DNA of 64,000 bases from Solen grandis. Its lineage: Eukaryota; Mollusca; Bivalvia; Adapedonta; Solenidae. Under the pieces are notes generated by a model. It saw only the letters and a list, made by a program, of their open reading frames with translations, ran no database searches and was not told the DNA's origin. Within the stretch, counting starts at the first letter, position 1. The number at the start of each line of letters is the position of its first letter. Positions 39,328-49,099 of the stretch are shown here, piece after piece. Both the position numbers and the translations under genes were made by a program. The DNA is taken from contig CM037794.1 of the NCBI GenBank assembly GCA_021229015.1, forward strand, positions 39,520,325 through 39,584,324, given 5' to 3'.

Positions 39328-39413
39328 CTATCATCGTATGCAAAATCCGCATCCAGTGTGTTTAAATAGAGTATAAATGCAACTAAGCCCGTTGCAAGAA
39401 GTGTCACATCCAT
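39328..39413 (-). CDS. TMTC2: TMTC2-like protein, exon 1 with start codon
   Basis: First coding exon, 86 bp: 28 codons plus two bases (AG) before a GTAATA donor at 39327. It encodes a signal-anchor-like hydrophobic N-terminus (MDVTLLATGLVAFILYLNTL) followed by DADFAYDD. Splicing to the acceptor at 2565 gives ...YDD-S-RAVQKNQDLL, colinear with the ADFCYDDSRA-NQDLL order of vertebrate TMTC2. The Asp-rich luminal motif right after the first membrane segment is typical of the family. The same frame stays open upstream to an ATG at 39530. I prefer the ATG at 39413 because its N-terminus lines up with known TMTC2 starts and leads directly into the hydrophobic segment. Exons 1 and 2 together code for 225 residues. 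Confidence 0.88.
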
Positions 39414-39549
39414 GTTGACAACTCGCCGGCTTTCCGGCCAATGCTGTATAAAGTACACCTGAGAGCAGACGCGCGCATGCCCGAGTGTAGTAAAACCACT
39501 GTAGTGGTGTATGTACGCGCTAATGTTCACAGTTAGTAGTATGTTATAC

Positions 39550-39638
39550 AGGAATATGCAATAGAATACAACTCATTCTGGTGCCGTCGAAGTGTGAGAA
39601 ACGCCATCAAAATGAGTTGTATTCTATTGCATATTCCT
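39550..39638. repeat. Perfect 28-bp hairpin upstream of TMTC2
   Basis: Left arm aggaatatgcaatagaatac... (39550-39577) and its exact complement at 39611-39638, with a 33-nt loop. A diverged third copy of the arm lies at 40445-40472. It starts 137 bp upstream of the TMTC2 ATG. Confidence 0.88.
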
Positions 39639-39794
39639 CTAAGGTATTAATGGGAAAACATATTAACTCAGCGTTTCTGAAACACCAACTATACCCATGG
39701 TTGTCGTATTCAGACTCCTAAAGAATAATAAAGTCAAAGACAGTTTATTGGGTTTATAAACAAAGTCCCTCCGATCGTCATCTACTTTCTTAAA

Positions 39795-40015
39795 AAGACA
39801 GATTTAGTGCTGCCACACTGTGCAGTATCACGTTGTAGACAAACGGCATGATGGTACCACATCATGTCACATTATCCTGACACCGGGCCAATCAGTCATA
39901 TGCTGAGCGCCAGGCAAGGAGCTATATAGGGCCTACCAGTGCCATTTGGGTATGGTATGTCGCGCTCGGGGATCGAACTCACGACCTCCCGCTCAAAGTG
40001 GAATCATGTGTTCGC
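39795..40015 (-). repeat. SINE family S
   Basis: Body (tagtgctgccacactgtgca; gagcgccaggcaaggagct) and B-box region (ggggatcgaactcacgacct). It sits 380 bp upstream of the TMTC2 start codon. Confidence 0.8.
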
Positions 40016-40093
40016 CCGAGTGTTATACACGTATTCATAAACATGTACGCACTAATGTCTTTCTCACATATGTATGGTGGCTGATTTCTGCCA

Positions 40094-40205
40094 TTTCGTG
40101 TTGTCGTGTCTTCGCCCCGAAAGGCGAAAGGCGAAATAACGAAAACATGCCATATTGTCGTTATTTCGCCTGTCGCCTTTCGGGGCGAAGAACGACAACA
40201 CGAAA
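40094..40205. repeat. CGAA-rich foldback, 48-bp arms
   Basis: The left arm (40094-40142) and right arm (40158-40205) are near-perfect complements around a 15-nt loop. Both are made of cgaaa/cgaaagg/ttcgcc words and are far richer in CpG than the surroundings. Confidence 0.88.
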
Positions 40206-40400
40206 CATCTCAGGCGGAAATAACGAATTTAACAGGCGAAAGGACGAAAGTTTCGCCTTTGAATGTTTCGTGTCGCGCGGTCGAAACCTTTCGTGTTGGC
40301 GCCCTTTGTTTGTCGTGTCTTCGTGTCTTCGCCCCGAAACGCGAAAGGCGAAATAATGACAATGTTGCAGATTTCGTGTTGTCGTCCTTTCGCCTCGGTA
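40206..40400. repeat. Degenerate CGAA/TTCG word array
   Basis: Continuation of the foldback with shuffled copies of the same words (gcgaaaggacgaaag; tttcgtgtcgcgcggtcgaa; cttcgccccgaaacgcgaaa) in both orientations. The open frames here are a by-product. Confidence 0.7.
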
Positions 40401-40590
40401 GGGCTTGCAGTGTGACGAAAAGCAGTTTCAGTGAACGGCACCAGAATGAGTTGAATTTTATTACATATTCCAGTAAGGTATTCACTTAAATTACAACATT
40501 TCAACTAGTGATAACGTTACATATTTATAAGACGAATTTAGAATGACTGGTCGCAATTAACTATTGATAAACTGTTAAGGACTACGACTA

Positions 40591-41762
40591 TACGGAATTC
40601 CGGAATAAGGGTCATCTGCATATTCGTCTTTGAAAGAAAGAATTGAAAGCGAAAACATAAAATCACGACCATACGATGATGAAAACGCGAAACTACGATG
40701 ATGAAAACGCGAAATTACGATGATGAAAACACGAAATTAAGATGACGAAAACGCTAAATTTAGCGAAAACACGATGATGAAAATGCGATGTAATTTCGCG
40801 TTTGAAATCGTCATCGTTATATCGTGTTTTCGCGTTTTCATCATCGTACTTTCACTTTTTCATATTTTCCCGTTTTCGTCATCGCATCTTTGTGTTTTCG
40901 TCATGTACTTTTGCCTTCCAGTATGCATGCTCAGTGCCAAAACTAAGTAATTTTGAGAGAGGCTATGCCTACAACAAAATATGGATCTTATTTATCTAAA
41001 TTAGTCTGAAATATTCTTAGACAACAAACTTACTGAAAAAGTAAATTTGCTTTACGGCTAATTATGAAATATTAAAAGTAATCAACTTAGCGGGACAATT
41101 ACAGTGTGTGCAAATGATATATTCAGTCACATAAAATCTTCATAATTTATTTATTAAAAAAAAAGAGTTTAATTCATCTGTAAAGTCTTTTTGTCAAAAC
41201 ATTGTATAGGGACTACCTGCTCTGTCATACATTCAGTTATTATTTATTTCAGCTAAATATAAATGTATGGTTAATATAAAATAACTTTTTAATACTAATA
41301 TTTGGTGCCTATTTATATAATGTTCTGTGTATAGATATGTAACGTTTTGTTATTTATTTCTATTATCTATATGCTTACTAAATAATAAATTAGTGCACTT
41401 TTCGCTGACATTCAAAATGGAAAAAATAGCATCGCCGGTAAAGACAGACTCTTTGTTCGGTAAATCCCCGAAAATGAAATAATCTGAAACGCGAAAACAC
41501 GAAATCATGAAAGTACGATGGCGAAAACGCAAAAACGCGATGATGAAAACGTGAAAGTATTATACATGACGAATATGCGAATACACGAAATCACCGAAGT
41601 ACAATGACGAAAACGCGAATATACGAAGGTACGATATGGACGAAAACGCGATATTATATCACACTTTCATCATCGTGTTTTCGTCATCGTACTTTCGGGA
41701 TTTCGTTTTCTCACGTTTCAGATTATTTCCTTTATAGGCGATGGCCCTAGCGGAATTCCGTA
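40591..41762. mobile_element. Foldback element bounded by TACGGAATTCCG
   Basis: A perfect 12-bp TIR (40591-40602 and 41751-41762) encloses 1.17 kb with two foldback arrays. In 40648-40920, gatgaaaacgcgaaa words face their complements. In 41478-41731, ataatctgaaacg... arms at 41478-41521 and 41688-41731 pair. The AT-rich centre (40975-41460) looks unrelated to the arrays. No transposase was seen. Confidence 0.65.
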
Positions 41763-41967
41763 CCACTAAGAATAAAACTACGGTAATGAAGGGTTTAAGG
41801 ATTTATATATTTCAGTGGACATTCAGTGTGATGCATTTAAATTGAATTGAGCACATGTCAGAAATACGGTAGAAATTAGTTCAAAAATGAGGAAACACAA
41901 AAGGGCCTATTTAAAATCCAGCATATTTTTAATGAACTTACTCCAGAAGGTACAAGTAAAGATAAAA

Positions 41968-42006
<39 letters not shown>

Positions 42007-43279
42007 AAGAGAGACATGACATAACATGAAATAGAGAAATACCAGTAGTTATCGCCTTAGACCGGGTCAGTCGTTAAAAGGACGTGCTAAAACTAAATAA
42101 GCCAAGCGCGAAGTGGATGTACGTGCAATACAAACTGATTGACCCCCCCCCCCCCCCCAAAAAAAAAAGCAATCACAACCTTTTGCTTTATGCCAGTTTC
42201 CTACATATATTCCTATCAAAGTTGTTGAGCAGAAAACGCTAAATTCTATTTGTAGTAAAAGTAGCCAGTAAGTAACGCCAATTTTAACCACGACACGTCC
42301 ATGTCAAGAGAAAACAAAATGTTAACCTTCAAGTAATAGTATGTGTTCTGGCTAGTCATACTAAACGCATTTCACCATTTCTGTTTTACGAAATATTCAA
42401 GTACATTATACTAAAATGACATAAAATATTACTTTAATAACAAAAAAAAAAAAAAGAATGTTAAAAAATAAAATTATGAAATTCGCCCCTATTTAAGTCA
42501 AGATTACAAAATTACTTAGCGCCAAGTATTGAGGACGGAATTCGAGTTAGACAAATTCTATTATAATGGTATTCACGCACGCTCCCACCAATCGGACTCT
42601 CTTATTTTATTGTTGCTTGGGTAGGGGCTCCTTAAAACATGGTTTAAACACGTGAGATCGCTGTATCCTCTCGATCAGTAACGTTACCTTGAGCGGGAAT
42701 CGAACACGGGAAGTATTATTGTACATAAGGCGTTACAAATGAGTGTCAGACGATGTACAAAATATATTAAAAGTTCGTCATGAAGATCTTGCTATATACT
42801 GTGAATGAATATGCTGAATAAAATTTATGTTATACATGTATTTTCTTTTCAATATATACTTATTTGAAATTGTGGAATAAAACATCTTAAACTTCATTTG
42901 TTTCTTATCCAAATTGAATATGCAATTTCTTGTTTAGTGAATTGAATTCTAAATACCAGGGGGTCACCTGGTATGAAATTATCGTCAATTCCTAGAGTCG
43001 GGTGCAAGTATACAACACGTATTAAACATCATTTATTGATATACTGTTGACTTTGTATTATATAGCGATTTCGTAGGTCCTACGTAATTAGTGCATGCGG
43101 CAAAAGTGAATGAATCTAAATATACAGACTGTAGGTTTTATCAGTTTAAATATAGTTTCAATACCGTCTGTGACGGTAATGCCTGTGATGGGGAAAGCAT
43201 TTATTTATTTGTTTATTTTTTTACGATCACGTATGGTCGCATTTGGTGACATTGCTTCAGTAGATGAATATTGATAGAC

Positions 43280-43282
<3 letters not shown>
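41763..43282. other. Intergenic, mostly featureless
   Basis: AT-rich, with an (AAAT)n microsatellite at 41964-42008, a C17/A10 homopolymer pair at about 42143-42168 and a possible SINE head near 42690-42735. No gene seen. Confidence 0.6.
41964..42008. repeat. (AAAT)n microsatellite
   Basis: About eleven uninterrupted tetramers. Confidence 0.95.

Positions 43283-43328
<46 letters not shown>
43283..43328. repeat. (CA)n(TA)n microsatellite
   Basis: About 17 CA units followed by a short TA run, 60 bp before the assembly gap. Confidence 0.95.
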
Positions 43329-43389
43329 TTAAAAATCAAATTATTAGTCAATGACCAACTGTGGACAAGTTGCTTTAAGAATGTCTGTA

Positions 43390-43489
43390 NNNNNNNNNNN
43401 NNNNNNNNNNNNNNNNNNNNNNNNNNNNNNNNNNNNNNNNNNNNNNNNNNNNNNNNNNNNNNNNNNNNNNNNNNNNNNNNNNNNNNNNN
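43390..43489. other. Assembly gap (100 N)
   Basis: Exactly 100 N, the usual placeholder for a gap of unknown size. Confidence 0.99.
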
Positions 43490-43630
43490 TTTTGTTGTTT
43501 TTGCTAAAGACGTCATACCAAGCAGTTTGATTTAATTAAAAAAATTGGGAAAGAAAAGTGTAAATCTTTCCCTTTTTTCAAAGATGGCTGTCGTCGGGCG
43601 CTGCTAACATATAGTGCTTTTTATATAGAT
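43490..43630. repeat. Direct repeat DR, copy 1
   Basis: Shares ttttgttgtttttgctaaag, taccaagcagtttgatt and ctgtcgtcgggcgctgctaa with 63570-63706 in the same orientation, with scattered differences. It starts exactly at the gap edge. Confidence 0.85.
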
Positions 43631-44019
43631 TTTGGTCTCTTAGCACTAATGAACCATTTAACACCTAGGTCAATTTTAAAATGACATGAACTTTTCTGCG
43701 ATTTAAACAATTCATGTCTTTGTTAAAAAAATAATTGTTTAGTTCTGATTTCACTGTATATTTAAATGCTCCATTACAGGAATCAAAACTGTAAGCTGAC
43801 CAATAAATTTTGTTGGTTCAAAACAATTTTGGGCGAAAAGACTTGATTTGAATATTGGTTCCACTATTGAACATTCCACTTCCGTGACAATGCGGTAAGC
43901 AATAGGTCACGTGCTATCATATTTAAATACAAGGCGCTGATGCGCCGTGTTAATAACAAAACCCCTCTAGCTTAAAATGCGGAACCTTATGGAACGCCAA
44001 ATCTACATGTACATAAACT
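43631..44019. other. Intergenic, no feature seen
   Basis: AT-rich, apparently unique. Nothing recognisable. Confidence 0.5.
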
Positions 44020-44529
44020 AAATGAATTATTGATATCAACAATCATTTTAAGATATCAACAAATGATTTGAAGAGATTTTCAAATGAATTAATGATATCA
44101 AAAAATCAATATTTCATCTCTACAAATCAATTGTAGAGCTCTTTAAACCATTTGTTGATATCATTAATTAAAATATTGATATCAACAATTCATTTGTTGA
44201 TATCTTAAATCAATTACGGATAAGTATTCATTTCATTTATTTGTAGATCTCTTCAAATCATTTGTTGATATCTCCAAATCATTTGTTGATATCAATAATG
44301 CAATTGTTTATATCAACAAATGATTTGGAGATATCAATAATTAAATATTGAGATCAACAATTGATTTGTTGATATCATTAATTCATTTGAAGATCTCTCC
44401 AAATAATTTGCTGATATCTTCAAATATTTGAGTATATGTAGATTTGAAGATATCTTCAAATATATAGAGATATCTTCAAATCATTTGTTAATATCTCCAA
44501 ATTATTTGTTGATATCAACAATTGAATTG
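44020..44529. repeat. Degenerate GATATC-centred word array
   Basis: About 25 variants of atttgttgatatc and its complement gatatcaacaaat, spaced roughly 19-20 bp apart and freely mixed in orientation. The palindrome GATATC/AGATCT/GAGATC sits between A/T-rich half-sites (caaat...atttg). It ends abruptly where duplicated block A begins. Confidence 0.85.
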
Positions 44530-45895
44530 ACTAGCCGTCTTTATGAAATTGACAATATGCAACGGCTAAATTGTCTTTCTAATGGAGGAAATTCCCCAAA
44601 ATCTGCTTACCTGATTTTAATACCTCCTCAAAACACAGCCACTTTCTTTAGTATCACCACAGCATCTGGAGACTAACGTTATGGTCTAGTAAAAATCTAT
44701 GGTGATACTTGTCTGACATAACTTTGCTTAATAAGTACGGCTTTGGTGATAATCTATGATGAAACATTTCTGTCGTAATTTTGCTTGATAAGTACGGTTT
44801 GTGTAAAATATAGCTCAATTCAGACATTTATTGAACCCATGTTTAAGCAGCGTTATTTTTTATATATATTTTTTTTTTCAATTTAAAAATGGCGTGCGGA
44901 TATAAACAATAGAAGTGTACTTAGGATAATTTATTCAAATTTGCATATCTGTTTCGTTTTTTCCCGAATATCTTAATATGCTGTCTAATAAAGCGAATAA
45001 GACATATTTAAGTTAACTTCGTATTTATGCAGATATGGACACAATAGCATTCCAAGAAATGAAAGATTATGCTTACTTTGCAACTCTTCAGAAATTGCAA
45101 CAAGTATTACTTTAATCGAAAATGTAGCTGCTTTAATTTTGATTTAATATATCGAAAAATATCATAATAAAAAGCCTAGCATGTTAAAATTTACAGTCAA
45201 TTTTTGATGAACAACTAGCAATTCATACAAATTTCTTCATTTTGCATTTACTGAAAGAAAAGAAATAGGTTCTTCCATTTGTTTACGTAATATCACTACA
45301 TTTTCTGTTGCACGTATAGTGGCTAAAATGACATTAGGAATACAAATACTGACATTCTCCATACAATAAGTGTTTATTTGTAAATATGACATTTTACGTA
45401 TTTAATGCATGGATATGTCTTTTGACCAAAGGTTTCTGGTCGTTGCTGCCCTTAAAAGGTACGTAACTTCGTCCATTAAATCTATTACCTACCTGGTTAT
45501 TATATTTAAGGTCATTGATTTTTTAATGGACAGCAACATACCGGGTACCTTTGCTTTTGACAATATGCTTTGTGCATTAAGTCTACAGATAAAGTTCTGT
45601 TCTGTCCATAACCCTACACTCTTCAAAGTTATAAACGCACACTTCGATAATGGTCAAATATTTCGTAAATATCTTGATTCAAAGTGCCAGATATTTTAGT
45701 TAATCTATAGTTTTACACGGGAAAAATTAGTGAGGTTCCCTCTTTTTTGTTTGTTTGTTTGGGGTTTTGCGCTTGTATGTCTTTATTCATCAATTCCACG
45801 AAAAATAAGACCAATTTTGCTGAAAATCTACGAATTTTCAAAGTAGTTACGGCATTTGAAACGACGGGATGTACGTTTTCAATGGAAAAAAGTTA
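44530..45895 (+). repeat. Duplicated block A, copy 1
   Basis: Aligns with 56202-57660 in the same orientation from the actagccgtcttt start to gtacgttttcaatggaaaaa, with many substitutions and some indels. Open frames in both copies (e.g. 45409-45699 and 57180-57365) share residues but have no known domain and lie in a decayed repeat, so I do not call genes. Confidence 0.85.
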
Positions 45896-46112
45896 CCTAC
45901 CTTCTTATTTTATATCAGGTTGTTGATTTGTTGTTTTAAATGGGCAGTTTCTCAGCGGTCAAAGTAACATACCAGGTACCTTTGTCATGATTGTGGCTAA
46001 GTTGCTAAAAGGCGTGTGAGCACATATGGCAAACTATTTTGAATGTGAGAAAATCATATCTTTAAATGCTTAACCAAATACGTTTTCACATTCTTAAATA
46101 ATATTTAGTGTA
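45896..46112. repeat. Third arm of the block-A hairpin
   Basis: 45890-45985 repeats the ttacctacctt...taaatgggcag...aacatacc-ggtacctttg arm that occurs in blocks A and A'. The remainder is featureless. Confidence 0.55.
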
Positions 46113-46283
46113 CAGTCAAACCTGTCTTTAGCGGTCAATCAACAAGACAAAGTGACCGCTTAACAGAGGTGGCTGGTAAATGAAGGTTAAACACATAACA
46201 AAGTGCTATAGTTAGGTAATAATTAACTTACCAAATACAGGTTGACCGCTTAATACAGGTGGCCACTAGAACGGGTTCGATTG
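46113..46283. mobile_element. Short pogo/Tigger-like MITE
   Basis: 171 bp, CAGTCAAACCTGTC ... and its right end (complement CAATCGAACCCGTT), flanked by TA. The inner gcggtca/tgaccgc words are also inverted. Confidence 0.7.
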
Positions 46284-46694
46284 TAAATGATATTTTATCA
46301 AATTTCGCATTTCTATTTCATTAACATGCACAACCAGGTTGTAACTTTCATCACTTACATTTAAAATATCTGACCAACAGTAAAAAAAACGAAGTGCGTG
46401 TGCAATGAATATTAAGATACTTTTGCAACAGATTAACGTAAAACTATACGAGGGATAATACATCAAATTGCATCATATGTATGCCATACATACCTTTACT
46501 TTTTCTATAAGTAAGCTGTAAAAAACGTTTTTTAACATTTGCCATGCAATGCCTCTTTTATAGAAAATAATGAGGAAGGCAACACATGTTTGCAAATTGC
46601 ATCATATGTATGCCATACATACCTTTACTTTTTCTATAAGTATGCCGTGATACTGTTTGTTAACTACCTAGTTCACGAGAACAAACAAGGCGGT

Positions 46695-46800
46695 TTAGCA
46701 ATCTCTAGTGCTGCCACACTGCAGTATCATGCTGTAGTCATGTGACGTGATACAACGCCCAGTCATTTTATCCTGACACTGAGCCAGTGTAATAATACCA
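46695..46800 (-). repeat. SINE family S, short fragment
   Basis: About 100 bp of the body only (agtgctgccacactgcagta; tcctgacactgagccag). Confidence 0.75.
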
Positions 46801-46959
46801 CATGACCTTGACGTCACTCAAGGCGCCAAGACCAAAAAGGCCAAAGCAAAAATGTCAAAATTGGCTCCAAATATTGGTTTCCATGATATAGGTCGTTAAC
46901 AAATTAGTCTGGTTGTGCATGTTGATGAAATAGAAATGCGACATGTGGTTTTCATTTTT

Positions 46960-47802
46960 AGCTCACATGAGCACAACGTGCTCAAGGTGAGCTATTGTGA
47001 CCGATTAATGTCCGGCGTCCGTCGTCCGTCGTCAACATTTAACTTAAACGACATATCTTCCAAAACCACTAGGCCAATTTTAAAGAAACTTCACAGGATT
47101 ATGTTCCTTGGGTGATGCCTTTTCATAATTGTTCAAAGATTTTGATTCTATGCAGAACTCTGGTTGCCATGGCAACGGAAAGATAAGGCATATGAAAATT
47201 CTGAAAATGGTCTTCTCCAAAATTACTGGCCAGATTTTAAAGTTATTTGGCACACATGTTTCTTGGTCACTCTCTGCCAAGATTGTTCAAATCATTATAA
47301 TCCATTGAAAAACATGGTCTCCAGGGGCGGAGAACGTTTTCCTTCTATATTTATTGTAAAAACTTCAAAAATCTTCTTGGCCAAAAGACTGGATGGATTT
47401 CAAAGTTATTTGGCACAGATGTTCCTTGGAACACTATCTACCAATATTATTCAAATTATTTTGATCCGTTGAAAAACATTGCCGCCAGTGGGCGGAGTCC
47501 GTTTTCCTTTTATGTACATAGTAAAAACTTCAAAAATCTTTTTGGCCAAAAGTACTTGCTGGATTTTAAGTTATCTGACACAGATGTTCCTTGAGGACAC
47601 TCTCTACCAAGATTGTTCAAATTATTTTGATCCATTGAAAAATATTGCTGCCAGGGGCGGAGTCCGTTTTCCTTATATGTATATAGTAAAAACTTCAAAA
47701 ATCTTCTTGGCCAACAGTACTCTTGATGAATTTCGAAGTTATTTCCTCCCACTAATACCTGTTTCTCAAGTGAGCGACCCCAGGGCCATCATGGCCCTCT
47801 TA
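46960..47802 (+). mobile_element. Hairpin-headed helentron-like repeat with ~166-bp internal tandem
   Basis: Begins after a T run with agctcacatgagcac-aac-gtgctcaaggtgagct, a hairpin, then a GTCCGTC run. It ends in the ccatcatggccctctt motif. The interior repeats a ~166-bp unit at about 47229, 47394 and 47560 (attttaaagttatttggcac; cttcaaaaatcttcttggcc). The open frames here are repeat sequence. Confidence 0.7.
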
Positions 47803-48180
47803 TTAAGATATAGGAGCTAAACCGTCAATTTTGAAAACAGGTACAATTCTATTTGTGAAACAGATCATGACCCAATGATCTTCTTTTGATAATTTAAGCT
47901 AAGGCCTTCAAATTTGGATCACTGATACAGTTTTGTGTGTGGCATTGAACTTTGACGTTGTATGACCTTCACCATAGCCCAGTGATCTACTTTTGGATTT
48001 TTAAGCCACTTCCTTCAAATTTGGCCCAAAGGTACTGTTTCATGTCTGGAATTGAAATGATCTTGCTGTATTACTGTATGGATAAAATATTCAGTATAAT
48101 TATGCTACAATCTATTAACAGACAAGCAAGGCAATGTTTCTCAGGTGAGTGGTTCGGGGCCATCATGGTCCTCTTGTTCT
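47803..48180 (+). mobile_element. Headless helentron-like repeat
   Basis: Body with gatcatgacccaatgatctt and ccttcaaatttgg words, ending with ctcaggtgagtggttcgggg and ccatcatggtcctcttgt, the same terminus as its neighbours. Confidence 0.55.
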
Positions 48181-48642
48181 TAAAGAATAATCATAATCTT
48201 TAATTTCTACAAAATTCCATATTTGTGGATTTAAGTGTTTTAGCTAGAATTTTTTTTATTTATTCACCTAAAGGATAGAAGAAAGTTCATATTGGGGTTT
48301 ACTGTTATAACCTTGTTTCCGTGGTAACATGGACAACAGCAGGACTATTTCTGATCAGCTTAAAAGGGAAGATGATCAGAATTATACTGGTCCCATAGGT
48401 CATTTCCTTGGTAGCTTTTAAGTAAAAAAATGAAAATGTTTAAAACGTTTTGAGTCTTTTTAAAGCACTATCATTAAAAAGTTCTAAGTTTCATATCAAA
48501 GTAGAACACAGTGGCCTGCAATCTTTTGTTTCAATTTTTCATTTGTAGACATTTTCTAGACTAATGATTTTTTTATTATTCTTAAACACATCAGCCATTC
48601 AATTTTTAGCCTCCAAATAATTGTATCTCATCGTTTTTTTTT

Positions 48643-49080
48643 AGCTCACCTGAGCACAACGTGCTCAAGGTGAGATTTTGTGATCGCCCTTTGTCCGTCG
48701 TCCGTCGTCAGTCGTCCGTCGTGCGTTGTCAACAATTTGGCTTGTTAACACTCTAGAGGCCATATTTTTATACCAATCTTCATGAAACTTGGTCAGAATG
48801 TTTGTCTCTATAAAATCTTGGGCAAGTTCGAAATTGGGTCATGTGGGGTCAAAAAGTAGGTCACGAAGTCAAATCTTATAAAAACCTTGTTAACACTCTA
48901 GAGGCCACATTTTTAGCCCAATCTTAATGAAACTTGGTCAGAATGTTTGTTTCCATAAAATCTTTGACAAGTTTGAAGTTGGGTCATGTGGGGTCAAAAA
49001 GTAGGTCCATATGAAAAATCCAACATATGTTGCTCATTTATAATCAGGTGAGCGATTCAGGGCCATCATGGCCCTCTTGT
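48643..49080 (+). mobile_element. Hairpin-headed helentron-like repeat with ~150-bp tandem
   Basis: Head agctcacctgagcac-aac-gtgctcaaggtgag, then a long GTCCGTCGTC run. Two tandem ~150-bp units follow (ttaacactctagaggccaca; gggtcatgtggggtcaaaaa), then the terminal ccatcatggccctcttgtta. The LINE at 49100 starts within about 30 bp. Confidence 0.75.
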
Positions 49081-49099
49081 TATATTTATGGGGTTTCAA

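Noticed and set aside
45409..45699. 96-residue frame shared with 57180-57365
   Set aside because: The similarity follows from the block A duplication. There is no domain, and the frames differ in start and length.
47164..47820. 102- and 113-residue plus frames with repeated KTSKIFLAK
   Set aside because: They are the ~166-bp tandem units of a helentron-like repeat read in an open frame.
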